A DNA stretch of 64,000 nt from Marinobacter fonticola. Lineage in GTDB: Bacteria > Pseudomonadota > Gammaproteobacteria > Pseudomonadales > Oleiphilaceae. This document shows positions 18,570 to 27,688 of the stretch, one piece after another. Where the stretch lies: contig NZ_CP043042.1 in the NCBI RefSeq assembly GCF_008122265.1, positions 1,612,001 through 1,676,000 on the forward strand, written 5' to 3'. Made by a program: the position numbers and the translations under genes. The notes under the pieces were generated by a model that worked only from the letters and a program-made list of their open reading frames with translations, made no database searches and was not told the DNA's origin. How positions within the stretch are numbered: position 1 is the first letter of the stretch; every line of letters starts with the position of its first letter.

Positions 18570-21500
18570 ATGAACGCGCTGACGGTAACCAGCAAGGACC
18601 AGTTCCATGACCTGCTGGCCGAAGCCTTTGCTGAGAAAATAAATAAAACGGAAGCCAAGAAAATCAGTGAATTTGCAGTCCAGCATCTGGCGCATTTGCC
18701 TCTCGATGAATTGACCTCCCGCCGCTTCGCGGATATCTACGGCTCGGTCCTGGCCGCTTGGCAATTCATTCAGAAGAGAGACTCCGGGGATACGCCGGTT
18801 GCCGTCTTCAACCCTGATCTGGAAAGCGATGGCTGGCAGTCGACTCACTCCGTCATCTTCATCCTGCACCCGAATATCCCGTTCCTGATCGATTCCATTC
18901 GTATTGCCATTAATCAGCGCGAGATCGGCACCCATTCGCTCTACCATTCGATTTTACAGGTCGAGCGAGACCGCGGCGGCAGCCTGAAGAAAGTCCACGA
19001 CCGGGACAAAAAGAAGTCCTCAAAGACGGCCTTCGAGGCCATGATTGTGCTGGAGATCGACCGCCACAGTGACCCGGAAGAGCTTCGCGGCCTGGAGAAG
19101 GAGCTGCAAGCCGTGCTGGAGGAAGTGCGGATCGCGGTGGACGACTTCCCGCAAATGAAGGACAAGGCGTCGGAGATTATCAAGGAGCTTGATAACTGCA
19201 AGGCCAAAGTCGATGCCGACGATCTGGCCGAGGCGCATCGATTCCTGGAATGGCTGGTCGACGATCATTTCACCTTTTTGGGCTACGACGAATACGACTT
19301 CGTCAAAGAAAAAGGTGGCATGCTCGTGTCCCAGGTGCCGGAATCGGAAATGGGTATTCTGAGGGTTCACAACGAGCGACCGGTAAAAGTGAAGCTGGAG
19401 GAGTTGCCCCAGCGCACCCGCACCGAGATGACCCGCACCGACGTTATCTTTATTTTTGCCAAATCCGCCCAGCGCTCACGGGTGCATCGGCCAGCTTATC
19501 CCGACTATATCGCGGTCAAGAAATTCAATGCCAATGGTGAGGTGATTGGCGAGCGCCGCTTCCTCGGCCTTTACACCTCCCACGTCTATCAGGAACGTCC
19601 CGACCAGATTCCCCTGTTGCGCCGCAAGGTGAGTGAAGTTCTCGACCGTTCCGGCTTCTTGCGCGACGACTATGCCGGCAAGGAGCTGGATCAGATCCTC
19701 ACGGTCTACCCGCGCGACGAGTTGTTCCAGATCGAGCCGGACGAACTCTACAAGGTCGCCCTGGATATTCTCTATATTCAGGAACGACGCATGATAAAGA
19801 TCTTCATGCGCGAAGACGTCTACGGCCAGTTCGTGACGTGCCTGGCGTTCTTCCCCCGGGATATTTACAACACCGAACTGCGCTTGAAGGTCGAGAAGGT
19901 GCTGATGGAGCGGCTCGGAGCCGAGGACATCGAATTCGTCACCCACTTCTCCGAGTCGGTATTGGCACGGGTGCAGTTCACCATTCGCGTGCCGCAAGTC
20001 GAAAATCGCCAGCTCCCGGTCCACGATATCCAGGATCAGGTGATCGCACTGGCGCAGTCCTGGCGCGACGGGCTATCGGATGCGCTGCACGAAACGCATG
20101 GCGAGGAGCGCGGCAACGAACTGATCCGCCTCTATCACAATGCGTTCCCGGGTAGCTACCGCGATATGTTCTCACCACGCCGGGCGGCGATCGATCTGGA
20201 CCATATCATCGAGGTGTCCGACACGGACCGGATTGGCATGAGCTTTTACCGGGCGCTGGAAGAGGAAGAGAGCACCGTTCACTTCAAGTTATTCTCGCCC
20301 AACGAACAGCTGCCGCTGTCCGATGTGATGCCGATCTTCGATAATCTGGGCTTCCGGGTCATTGGCGAACATCCGTATGAGATCGTGGACCGCAACGAGC
20401 GTACGGTGTGGATTCACGACTTCTCGCTGCAGGCATACTCGGGCAAAGTTGTGGACATTCATCGCATTCGTCCGATCTTCGAAGACCTGTTCACCCGGGT
20501 CTGGTACGGCGAGGCGGAAAACGACAGCTTCAACCGGCTAGTGCTGGCCAACTATCTGGACTGGCGCCAGATCGCGATGCTGCGCTCCTATGCGCGGTAT
20601 ATGCGCCAGATTCGCATTTCCAACAGCCAGACTTTTATTGCCAATACGCTGGTCAACCATGTTTCTTTGGCCCAGACGTTACTCGAATTCTTCGAGGTGC
20701 GTTTCGATCCCAAGCGTAATCAGAGTGCCCGCAAGAGCGAGGCTACCCAGCAGCGATTGGAGCTGGAATTCAATGCCGGGCTGGACGAGGTGGACAACCT
20801 CAGCGAAGACCGGGTATTGCGCTTGTTCCTGGATCTGATGCAGGCCACGCTGCGCACCAATTACTACCAGCCGGATGCCGACGGCGGTGCCAAAACCTAC
20901 ATCAGCTTCAAGTTCCGGCCGTCCGACATCCCGGATATGCCGTTGCCCCTGCCCATGTTCGAGATCTTCGTCTATTCGCCACGCGTGGAGGGTGTGCACC
21001 TGCGCGGCGGTAAGGTCGCCCGGGGCGGTTTGCGCTGGTCGGACCGCTTCGAGGACTACCGTACCGAGATTCTTGGCCTGGTGAAGGCCCAGCAGGTGAA
21101 GAATGCGGTGATCGTGCCGGTGGGCGCGAAAGGTGGTTTCGTTGCCAAGCAACTGCCTGACAGTGGCGACCGGGATGCCTTTCAGCGCGAGGGGATAGAA
21201 GCCTACAAGACCTTCATCCGTGGTTTGCTCGATGTTACCGATAATCTGCTAGAGGGCTCGATCAAGCCCCCGCTGAACGTTATCCGCCACGACGAGGACG
21301 ATCACTATCTGGTCGTGGCCGCCGATAAAGGCACCGCAACCTTTTCGGACATCGCCAACGGCCTCTCGGCGGAATACGACTTCTGGTTGGGAGACTCCTT
21401 TGCTTCGGGGGGCAGCCAAGGGTACGACCACAAGAAGATGGGCATCACCGCTAAGGGTGCCTGGGTCTCTGTAGAGCGTCATTTCCGCGAGCTGGGCATC

Positions 21501-23450
21501 AATCCGAGCAAGGACGAATTCACGGTTATCGGTATCGGCGATATGGCCGGGGACGTGTTTGGTAACGGCCTATTGCGGTCCGATCATGCCAGGCTTATTG
21601 CTGCATTCAATCATATGCACATCTTCGTCGACCCGTCGCCCGATCCGAAGAAGAGTTTCGAAGAGCGCAAGCGCATGTTCGAGCTGTCGCGCTCGTCGTG
21701 GACCGATTACAACGCGGATTTAATCTCCAAGGGCGGGGGTGTTTTCAATCGCAGTGCCAAGTCGATCCCGGTCAGTGCCGAGATGAAGAAGCTATTCGGC
21801 ATTAAATCGGACCGGGTTCCGCCCAATATGTTGATCAGCCATATTCTGAGGACCCAAGCGGATCTGCTGTGGATCGGCGGCATCGGCACTTACGTCAAAG
21901 GCGCACAGGAGACCCACGCCGATGTAGGCGACAAGGCCAATGATGGCCTGCGGATTAACGGCAAAGAGTTGCGCTGTAAGGTCGTCGGCGAGGGTGGCAA
22001 CCTGGGCATGACCCAGCTGGGCCGCATCGAGTTTGGCTTGAGTGGCGGACGCCTGAATACGGACTTCATCGACAACGCCGGTGGAGTCGACTGCTCCGAC
22101 CACGAAGTCAATATGAAGATTCTGCTCAACCGTGTTGTGGCTTCGGGCGATCTTACCGAAAAACAGCGCAATAACATGCTGGAGAAAATGACGGACGACG
22201 TCGCCGAACTGGTGTTGTTGAATAATTATCGCCAGACCCAGGCCATCAGTCTGGCCAATATGGAAACGTCGTCCCGTCTCGAGGAATTCCGGCGACTGAT
22301 GAGCAACCTGGAGGCTGCCGGTAAGCTCAACCGCGAACTGGAGTTCCTGCCTGACGAGGAAACCCTGGCGGACCGTAAGGTCAAGAAGCAGGGGCTGACG
22401 CGGCCTGAACTGTCGGTTTTGATTTCCTACGTTAAGGGCGATCTCAAACAGTTGCTGATTGAAAGCGACCTGCCCGACGAACCGGGTTTGGCCGCGGAAA
22501 TGAACAAGGTCTTTCCCAATGCCTTGATCAAGAAGTTCGGCAAGGAGTTGGGTGAGCACCAACTGCGGCGCGAAATCATCGCCACCCAGATCGCCAACGA
22601 TATGGTTAATCACATGGGGATTACCTTTGTGGATCGCCTGTGTCAGTCCACCGGGGCACAGGTTTCCGCTATCGCTATGGCGTGGATTATTGCCCGGGAT
22701 GTATTCCGTTTGGATGAGTGGTGGGACAAGATCGAGGCTTTGGATTATAAAGTGCCGGCTTCGCTTCAGCTTGAGCTCATGGACGAGCTGATTCGCTTGG
22801 TGCGCCGGGCTGTCCGCTGGCTGCTACGTAACCGTCGTAGCGAGCTTAACATTCAGTCCCACATGGATCGTTTTGCCACGGCCTTGTCGGACATCATCGC
22901 CCAGTTGCCGGAATACCTGGGCCACCAGTCCCGCCAGGAATGGCAGAAGCAATACGATGCGCTGGTGGAAAAATCGATTCCGCAAGATGTGGCCGCAGTC
23001 GTAGCCGGTACGTCCTATCTGTATGCAGCGCTAGGCATCATCGAAGCCCACGAGACCACCAAGGTGCCGCTGAAGCAGGTGGCGAACCTGTATTACACCC
23101 TCGGCGAAAAGCTGAACCTGAACTGGTTTGCTAGCGCTGTGGCGCGGCTGGAGCCTACGTCCCATTGGGAAGCTCTGGCCCGTGAGAGTTTCCGCGAAGA
23201 TCTGGATTGGCAGCAGCGAGCCCTGACCACCGGCGTTTTACGTCTCAGCGGCAAGGACCGCGATGTCGGCGAGGCTATTGACGAGTGGACATCGCGCCAC
23301 GAGGTACTGGTGAGTCGCTGGGAGACGATGCTGGCTGAGTTGCGCAGCGCCCGTGAGCCGGAGTACGCCATGTTCTCCGTGGCTTTGCGGGAGTTGCTCG
23401 ACTTGGCGCAGTCGTCGATTCACTCGCCTCTGGATGATTCAGACCACTAA
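18570..23450 (+). CDS. gdhB: NAD-specific glutamate dehydrogenase (large, GdhB type)
   Basis: A 1626-residue enzyme of the 180-kDa class that oxidises glutamate to 2-oxoglutarate and ammonia with NAD, mainly for amino acid catabolism. The long N-terminal half has ACT-like regulatory modules. The catalytic core includes RGGKVARGGLRWSDR, KAQQVKNAVIVPVGAKGGF and the NAD-binding VIGIGDMAGDVFGNG. A long helical C-terminal region follows. The length is typical for Pseudomonas-like bacteria. The ATG at 18570 is taken as the start; an in-frame TTG four codons upstream is less likely. Confidence 0.97.
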   Translation: MNALTVTSKDQFHDLLAEAFAEKINKTEAKKISEFAVQHLAHLPLDELTSRRFADIYGSVLAAWQFIQKRDSGDTPVAVFNPDLESDGWQSTHSVIFILHPNIPFLIDSIRIAINQREIGTHSLYHSILQVERDRGGSLKKVHDRDKKKSSKTAFEAMIVLEIDRHSDPEELRGLEKELQAVLEEVRIAVDDFPQMKDKASEIIKELDNCKAKVDADDLAEAHRFLEWLVDDHFTFLGYDEYDFVKEKGGMLVSQVPESEMGILRVHNERPVKVKLEELPQRTRTEMTRTDVIFIFAKSAQRSRVHRPAYPDYIAVKKFNANGEVIGERRFLGLYTSHVYQERPDQIPLLRRKVSEVLDRSGFLRDDYAGKELDQILTVYPRDELFQIEPDELYKVALDILYIQERRMIKIFMREDVYGQFVTCLAFFPRDIYNTELRLKVEKVLMERLGAEDIEFVTHFSESVLARVQFTIRVPQVENRQLPVHDIQDQVIALAQSWRDGLSDALHETHGEERGNELIRLYHNAFPGSYRDMFSPRRAAIDLDHIIEVSDTDRIGMSFYRALEEEESTVHFKLFSPNEQLPLSDVMPIFDNLGFRVIGEHPYEIVDRNERTVWIHDFSLQAYSGKVVDIHRIRPIFEDLFTRVWYGEAENDSFNRLVLANYLDWRQIAMLRSYARYMRQIRISNSQTFIANTLVNHVSLAQTLLEFFEVRFDPKRNQSARKSEATQQRLELEFNAGLDEVDNLSEDRVLRLFLDLMQATLRTNYYQPDADGGAKTYISFKFRPSDIPDMPLPLPMFEIFVYSPRVEGVHLRGGKVARGGLRWSDRFEDYRTEILGLVKAQQVKNAVIVPVGAKGGFVAKQLPDSGDRDAFQREGIEAYKTFIRGLLDVTDNLLEGSIKPPLNVIRHDEDDHYLVVAADKGTATFSDIANGLSAEYDFWLGDSFASGGSQGYDHKKMGITAKGAWVSVERHFRELGINPSKDEFTVIGIGDMAGDVFGNGLLRSDHARLIAAFNHMHIFVDPSPDPKKSFEERKRMFELSRSSWTDYNADLISKGGGVFNRSAKSIPVSAEMKKLFGIKSDRVPPNMLISHILRTQADLLWIGGIGTYVKGAQETHADVGDKANDGLRINGKELRCKVVGEGGNLGMTQLGRIEFGLSGGRLNTDFIDNAGGVDCSDHEVNMKILLNRVVASGDLTEKQRNNMLEKMTDDVAELVLLNNYRQTQAISLANMETSSRLEEFRRLMSNLEAAGKLNRELEFLPDEETLADRKVKKQGLTRPELSVLISYVKGDLKQLLIESDLPDEPGLAAEMNKVFPNALIKKFGKELGEHQLRREIIATQIANDMVNHMGITFVDRLCQSTGAQVSAIAMAWIIARDVFRLDEWWDKIEALDYKVPASLQLELMDELIRLVRRAVRWLLRNRRSELNIQSHMDRFATALSDIIAQLPEYLGHQSRQEWQKQYDALVEKSIPQDVAAVVAGTSYLYAALGIIEAHETTKVPLKQVANLYYTLGEKLNLNWFASAVARLEPTSHWEALARESFREDLDWQQRALTTGVLRLSGKDRDVGEAIDEWTSRHEVLVSRWETMLAELRSAREPEYAMFSVALRELLDLAQSSIHSPLDDSDH

Positions 23451-23594
23451 TACGGCTTGCACCTCGCACAATATTTACGTTGAATTTAATCGCCGGTTCT
23501 CGCATACGCAGAATCGGCGCACTTTTGAACAGGCATCGGCCGGCTGCTGAATCCGCCGGTACGGTGTACCTCCGTGGCTCAATTCGAGGGAATT

Positions 23595-24266
23595 ATGCGT
23601 CGGCTGAATCATCTTTTTGAAAGTAACCGGGCGTGGGCAGACAAGATCAAGCAGGAAGACCCACGGTTCTTCGAGCGCCTTTCCAATCAGCAGGCCCCGG
23701 AATATCTCTGGATCGGCTGTGCCGATAGTCGGGTGCCGGCAAATCAGATCGTCGACCTGATGCCCGGCGAGCTGTTCGTCCATCGCAACGTGGCGAATGT
23801 GGTCGTGCATACCGATTTCAACTGCTTATCGGTGCTGCAGTTCGCTGTGGATGTGCTCAAGGTAAAGCATGTCATGGTGGTCGGGCACTATGGCTGTGGC
23901 GGTGTTAAAGCAGCCCTTAAAGACGACGGTCTGGGGCTGATCAACAACTGGCTGCGGCACGTCCAGGATGTGCGCGACCGGTTTATCCCGGTACTCGAAG
24001 CGTTGCCGAGCGAGGGTGAGCAAGTCGATCGCCTCTGTGAACTCAACGTGATGGAGCAGGTGCGCCACGTATGCCAGACCACCATCGTGCAGGATGCCTG
24101 GGCGCGTGGCCAGGATCTATCGGTGCATGGTTGGGTTTACGACGTCGCTGACGGCTTGCTGCGGGATATGGGCCTGTGCATCACCAGTACCGAGGAGCGC
24201 GACGAACGCTATGAGCGTAGCGTGAACGAACTGGTATCCCGCCCGGTACGTTCATTCGGTTGTTGA
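23595..24266 (+). CDS. can: Beta-class carbonic anhydrase
   Basis: A 223-residue zinc enzyme interconverting CO2 and bicarbonate. Zinc ligands and the catalytic dyad occupy the same positions as in E. coli Can: Cys42, Asp44 and Arg46 (GCADSR), His98 and Cys101 (GHYGCGG). The start at ATG 23595 is chosen over an upstream GTG at 23574 because GAGGG lies five bases before it and MRRLNHLFESN is the usual N-terminus. The 3' end overlaps the opposing diguanylate cyclase gene by 15 bp. Confidence 0.95.
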   Translation: MRRLNHLFESNRAWADKIKQEDPRFFERLSNQQAPEYLWIGCADSRVPANQIVDLMPGELFVHRNVANVVVHTDFNCLSVLQFAVDVLKVKHVMVVGHYGCGGVKAALKDDGLGLINNWLRHVQDVRDRFIPVLEALPSEGEQVDRLCELNVMEQVRHVCQTTIVQDAWARGQDLSVHGWVYDVADGLLRDMGLCITSTEERDERYERSVNELVSRPVRSFGC

Positions 24267-25226
24267 GGCTGCCGCAGCGACGCGGACTTGATTGCGCCCG
24301 CCTTCTTTTGCGACGTACAGCGCTGCGTCCGATTCCCGAATCCACTGCACGGGAGTGCCGATGCCGTCGTGCATCGGCGCTACGCCCATGCTGATGGTGT
24401 AGCGAATCGTGGCGTTCTCGGTGTCTACCGGCGTCTGCTCGATGCTGGTACGGATACGCTCGCTCAGAGCGATGGCGCCATCGAGATCAGTTTCTGGCAA
24501 GATCACGGCAAACTCCTCGCCCCCATAGCGCCCCGCCAGATCGGCATGGCGTAGACTGCCCTGGAGTATGGCGGATGTTCTGCGGATGACCTCGTCGCCC
24601 GCCACATGGCCGTAGGTGTCGTTGACGGCCTTGAAGTGATCGATGTCGAACATCACGAGTACGGAATCGTTGCCGTAACGGCGGCAGCGTTCATACTCCG
24701 CTTCTAGCAGGCTCTCCCAAGTGCCGCGGTTGAGCAGGCCGGTCAGGCGATCGGTCTCGCTCAGCAAGGTGAGTTGGTCGTTGGCTTTCTCCAGCGCCTG
24801 ACGGCTGGCGGCAAAATCCGTCACGTCGTAGATCATCAGGCACACGAGACGCACGTTGCCATCGGCACTGGACAGCGGACTGATGGTTAGATTCTGGTAC
24901 ATGTACGGCGCGGTGCCGGTAATAGGGCGGGTGTTGCGGAAATGAAATAAGTAGGGCCGCTGCTCCCAGGTGGTAAAAGCCCGGGTATTGAGTAACCGTA
25001 CCGACTCGACCTTGCGCTTGAGCCAGCGCTCGGGCAAATCCGGGAAATGTTCGAACAGGTTCTTTTCTTTAATGCGCGATGCGGTGATGCCGCTGTGGTT
25101 TTCCATGAAGCCATTCCACACCAGCACGCGATAATCCATATCGATGACCACCAGGCCCACCTCAACGGTTTCCAGCATGTCCATCAGCCAGTGGAACTCC
25201 AGCATGTCCGATTCATTGACTGCCAT
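24252..25226 (-). CDS. PAS-GGDEF diguanylate cyclase
   Basis: A 324-residue soluble protein. The N-terminal PAS domain (about residues 10-135) contains VGLVVIDMDYRVLVWN and is followed by a short coiled coil. The GGDEF domain has the active-site motif GGEEF at 235-239, preceded by the inhibitory site RHAD at 226-229, exactly five residues upstream. It should therefore be an active, product-inhibited cyclic-di-GMP synthase. It is co-transcribed with the receiver/CheC-like gene just upstream (3-nt gap, GGAG before the ATG), which suggests that phosphorylation and c-di-GMP output are linked. Confidence 0.93.
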   Translation of the reverse strand: MAVNESDMLEFHWLMDMLETVEVGLVVIDMDYRVLVWNGFMENHSGITASRIKEKNLFEHFPDLPERWLKRKVESVRLLNTRAFTTWEQRPYLFHFRNTRPITGTAPYMYQNLTISPLSSADGNVRLVCLMIYDVTDFAASRQALEKANDQLTLLSETDRLTGLLNRGTWESLLEAEYERCRRYGNDSVLVMFDIDHFKAVNDTYGHVAGDEVIRRTSAILQGSLRHADLAGRYGGEEFAVILPETDLDGAIALSERIRTSIEQTPVDTENATIRYTISMGVAPMHDGIGTPVQWIRESDAALYVAKEGGRNQVRVAAAASTTE

Positions 25227-25229
25227 GGG

Positions 25230-26249
25230 CTACTCCGTCAGATAGGAAATGGCTTTTTCAAGGTGAGGGGTCGAATCGGCTGTCAGCAGGACCAGCAGGT
25301 CGCAGACCACATTATGGTCCTCAATGGCATAGTTGATCTCGATACAAAGCAGCTTTTGATCGCTTCCCTGGTGGTATTCCAATAGTTCGCCAACCTGGCG
25401 ATGCTGGCCCAGTACCGTGGGGTGGCCCAGGCCGAAGCGTAAATCCAGCTGATCGCCGAGGCCCTTGAGAAAAGCTCCGAAGAGAATGCTGGACATATCC
25501 ATCAAGACTTCGACTTCCAGAGCGTGGCGGTTTTCCTCCTCGTAGCGCAGTAGTTGCGCCATATCTTCGAAACTGGCGTCGGAGAAAAGCAGCAAGGCCT
25601 CTCCCGCCACGCCCGCGCCATTGAAGCCCTGGCAAACTGCAGAGTAGCTTTCCTTCGCTGAAGCGGCCGTCAAGGCCATAGACAGTTCGCTCTGGGCTAA
25701 GGTGGCGACCCGCGGTACGGGAAGCTTCACGAACACATCGAGCAGCCGGGCCAGCAGGTCCGCCGCTTGGCCCATGGCGACGTTGGACATCTCCTGCAGG
25801 TACGCTGCCAGGTCCAGCTTCCCCTCCGGTTCAGGCGCTGGACTCGGCTCGGCTTGTGCTTGAGCCTCTTCAGAATCGTCGGCCCGGTAGATTCCGAACT
25901 CCTCGAGAATCTGCTGAATTTTTTCGGGATCGGTGGGCTTACGAATGAAGTCCATGGCTCCCAGTTTGCGCACGCGCTCCCGAGCCTGGGGTTGTATGTC
26001 CCCGGAAACAACGATCGTCATCACTGGTAGGTCATCTCGCGCCACGGCTTCAAGTACGCCGTAACCGTCCAACACCGGCATGTTCAGATCGAGGAACATC
26101 AGGTCACAGTGTCCCTGGCGAATCACCTCCAAGGCCTGCTCGCCATGTTCTGCATAGCTGATCTCGGCGGGCCAGTTCTTTGGCAGCGCCCGCGCCATTT
26201 GCTTGCGGGCCATGGAGGAGTCATCACAAATCAGGATGCGATAGCTCAT
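25230..26249 (-). CDS. Response regulator with C-terminal CheC-like domain
   Basis: A 339-residue two-domain protein. A receiver domain occupies residues 1-125, with phospho-acceptor Asp54 (MFLDLNMP), acidic pair Asp9-Asp10 and the conserved Lys in FIRKPTD. An acidic, Pro-rich linker follows, then a CheC/CheX-like domain. That domain has one clear ExxN motif (LQEMSN, with Pro 23 residues on) of the kind used for CheY-P dephosphorylation, and a second, degenerate copy (MDMSSILFGAFLKGLGDQL). It may be a self-contained phosphatase-regulator. It forms an operon with the downstream diguanylate cyclase. Confidence 0.88.
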   Translation of the reverse strand: MSYRILICDDSSMARKQMARALPKNWPAEISYAEHGEQALEVIRQGHCDLMFLDLNMPVLDGYGVLEAVARDDLPVMTIVVSGDIQPQARERVRKLGAMDFIRKPTDPEKIQQILEEFGIYRADDSEEAQAQAEPSPAPEPEGKLDLAAYLQEMSNVAMGQAADLLARLLDVFVKLPVPRVATLAQSELSMALTAASAKESYSAVCQGFNGAGVAGEALLLFSDASFEDMAQLLRYEEENRHALEVEVLMDMSSILFGAFLKGLGDQLDLRFGLGHPTVLGQHRQVGELLEYHQGSDQKLLCIEINYAIEDHNVVCDLLVLLTADSTPHLEKAISYLTE

Positions 26250-26633
26250 GGGGTCGGGCTCTTCTAAATTTCTCCCAGTCTAGCAGTGCTGATCGCGGCA
26301 TGCCGGGAAACGTTGAAAAATAAGATCAAATCCCTAACCACGTTACATTGAAGGGGCTTGAAAGTCTGTTTGGCCACGCCGTGAACGGTAACGTGAGGGG
26401 AGTGTAGAAAGGAATGTCATTAAATGTAAGACGCTATTCACAGTTTCCACGCCCCATTGGCCAAGGCATGGCCTAATGTGACACGCCTCACTTTTGTTGC
26501 CGTAGCGCCCCACTATAGTCGGCTCACAAGCAAACCATAAGAAACGCTGCATGCGGGTACGAACAAAAAACAACAGCCCGCGTTGTATGCATGGCTGAAG
26601 TCGCAGTCAAAGTCACTCAGAGACACTACAACC
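26250..26633. other. Divergent intergenic region (384 nt)
   Basis: Separates the receiver/CheC-like operon from the secreted-protein gene. It contains a wide inverted repeat, CACGTTAC at 26339-26346 and GTAACGTG at 26388-26395, 41 bp apart, and an A+T-rich segment near 26310. No coding frame here looks real. Confidence 0.6.
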
Positions 26634-27506
26634 ATGAACAGGGAAGCGCTGAAATGCGTGGCCCCGGCTTTGTTCGTCCTGACGTTCTCAGCAACGGCGC
26701 AGGCTGAACTGCAACCCATTAGTGAAAAGGAAATGGGGCGCGTAAGCGGGCAGGCCATGGTCGCAGTGGATGTTGATGGGACCGACACCAACCGTTTTAC
26801 CCGGGTCACTGTTGGGATGGATGCGGAGATCCAGACCAACATCGATAATGTAGTACTGGGAGACACTGGCGACGGTTCCGATGTAAAGATTGCCCAACTG
26901 TCTCTCGGTCATATCTCTACGGATCAAACCAAGGTCCAACTGGATGGACAGACCTATGCACTGAACGAGATTGTGCCTTTTGTGGGCTCGGATCCTTATT
27001 TCGAACTGGCCGAGCGGGATGGCGAGGTCGTCGGTTTTCGCATGGGGCTCAATCAGGCGCGGGGGACATTGTCGGGCGATATAACCAGCTTCTCCGGTAA
27101 CCTGGGTATTGAGCTTCAGGATGCGTCCGGGAACCCGGTTGCGGCACAGCTATTCGACGCCACGGGAGCCGCGACGCATACTCGCGCCACGCATATCGGC
27201 CTGGACGACGCCGCCACCGATTGCAGCGCAGGCGTGCAGTGCAATGCCCTGAGCAACCTCAAGACCTTGAACATCGGCACGAACAACGAAGACGGGACAG
27301 TGGGTTTTGCCAAGGAACTGTTTGTTTCTTTCCAGAAAGAGGCCGTCCAGTGGCAGGGCAATACCGAGGGCGGAACGCCAATAGACGCGGCGGCAGGCGT
27401 CTTTCTTAATGTGCCTACGGCCATGCGGCTCGATTTACAGACATTGGAGCAGGGTGTTCCGCGGGCGCGCACCGAATATATCGACCGCGGTCTAGGGTTG
27501 TTCTAA
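26634..27506 (+). CDS. Secreted protein of unknown function
   Basis: A 290-residue protein with a clear signal peptide (residues 1-24, cut after ATAQA). The mature N-terminus reads ELQPISEKEMGRVSGQAMVAVD. That short LQP...E-x-[LM]-x-x-V-[ST]-G-Q element recurs at the start of DUF6160/FilA-like exported proteins, a weak similarity I note from memory only. The rest is Gly/Asp/Thr-rich and beta-prone with repeated DNV/DGS turns and two cysteines (DCSAGVQC) that may form a disulfide. It is monocistronic, with no neighbour hinting at function. The ATG at 26634 is chosen because the signal peptide starts there. Confidence 0.7.
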   Translation: MNREALKCVAPALFVLTFSATAQAELQPISEKEMGRVSGQAMVAVDVDGTDTNRFTRVTVGMDAEIQTNIDNVVLGDTGDGSDVKIAQLSLGHISTDQTKVQLDGQTYALNEIVPFVGSDPYFELAERDGEVVGFRMGLNQARGTLSGDITSFSGNLGIELQDASGNPVAAQLFDATGAATHTRATHIGLDDAATDCSAGVQCNALSNLKTLNIGTNNEDGTVGFAKELFVSFQKEAVQWQGNTEGGTPIDAAAGVFLNVPTAMRLDLQTLEQGVPRARTEYIDRGLGLF

Positions 27507-27537
27507 GGTTTCCGGCAAAGCGCCATCAGACCTCGGA

Positions 27538-27605
27538 TCCTTGTCAGGCAAAGGTTCCTGTCAGGCAAAGGTTCCTGTCAGGCAAGGGCTCCTGTCAGGC
27601 AAGGC
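27538..27605. repeat. Four tandem 17-bp repeats
   Basis: Four contiguous copies of a 17-bp unit (TTCCTGTCAGGCAAAGG in copy 2, one to four differences in the others). Each contains the short dyad CCTGTCAGG. The array lies between the end of the secreted-protein gene and sbcB, 84 nt before the sbcB start. The copies could form alternative small hairpins or act as binding sites. Confidence 0.85.
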
Positions 27606-27688
27606 GTTCTGCGAGGACTGGGGCGCTTAAGCTCTGTCTGGTACACTCGGCAGCCACCATTGGGAACATCTGCTGAGGTTTGTACGGC

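Noticed and set aside
20679..22613. Long open frames antisense to gdhB (20679-21152 and 21792-22613)
   Set aside because: They are by-products of G+C-rich codon bias opposite a clear glutamate dehydrogenase.
27538..27605. Possible CRISPR array or attachment site
   Set aside because: The 17-bp units are directly adjacent without spacers, and no integrase or tRNA boundary is present.
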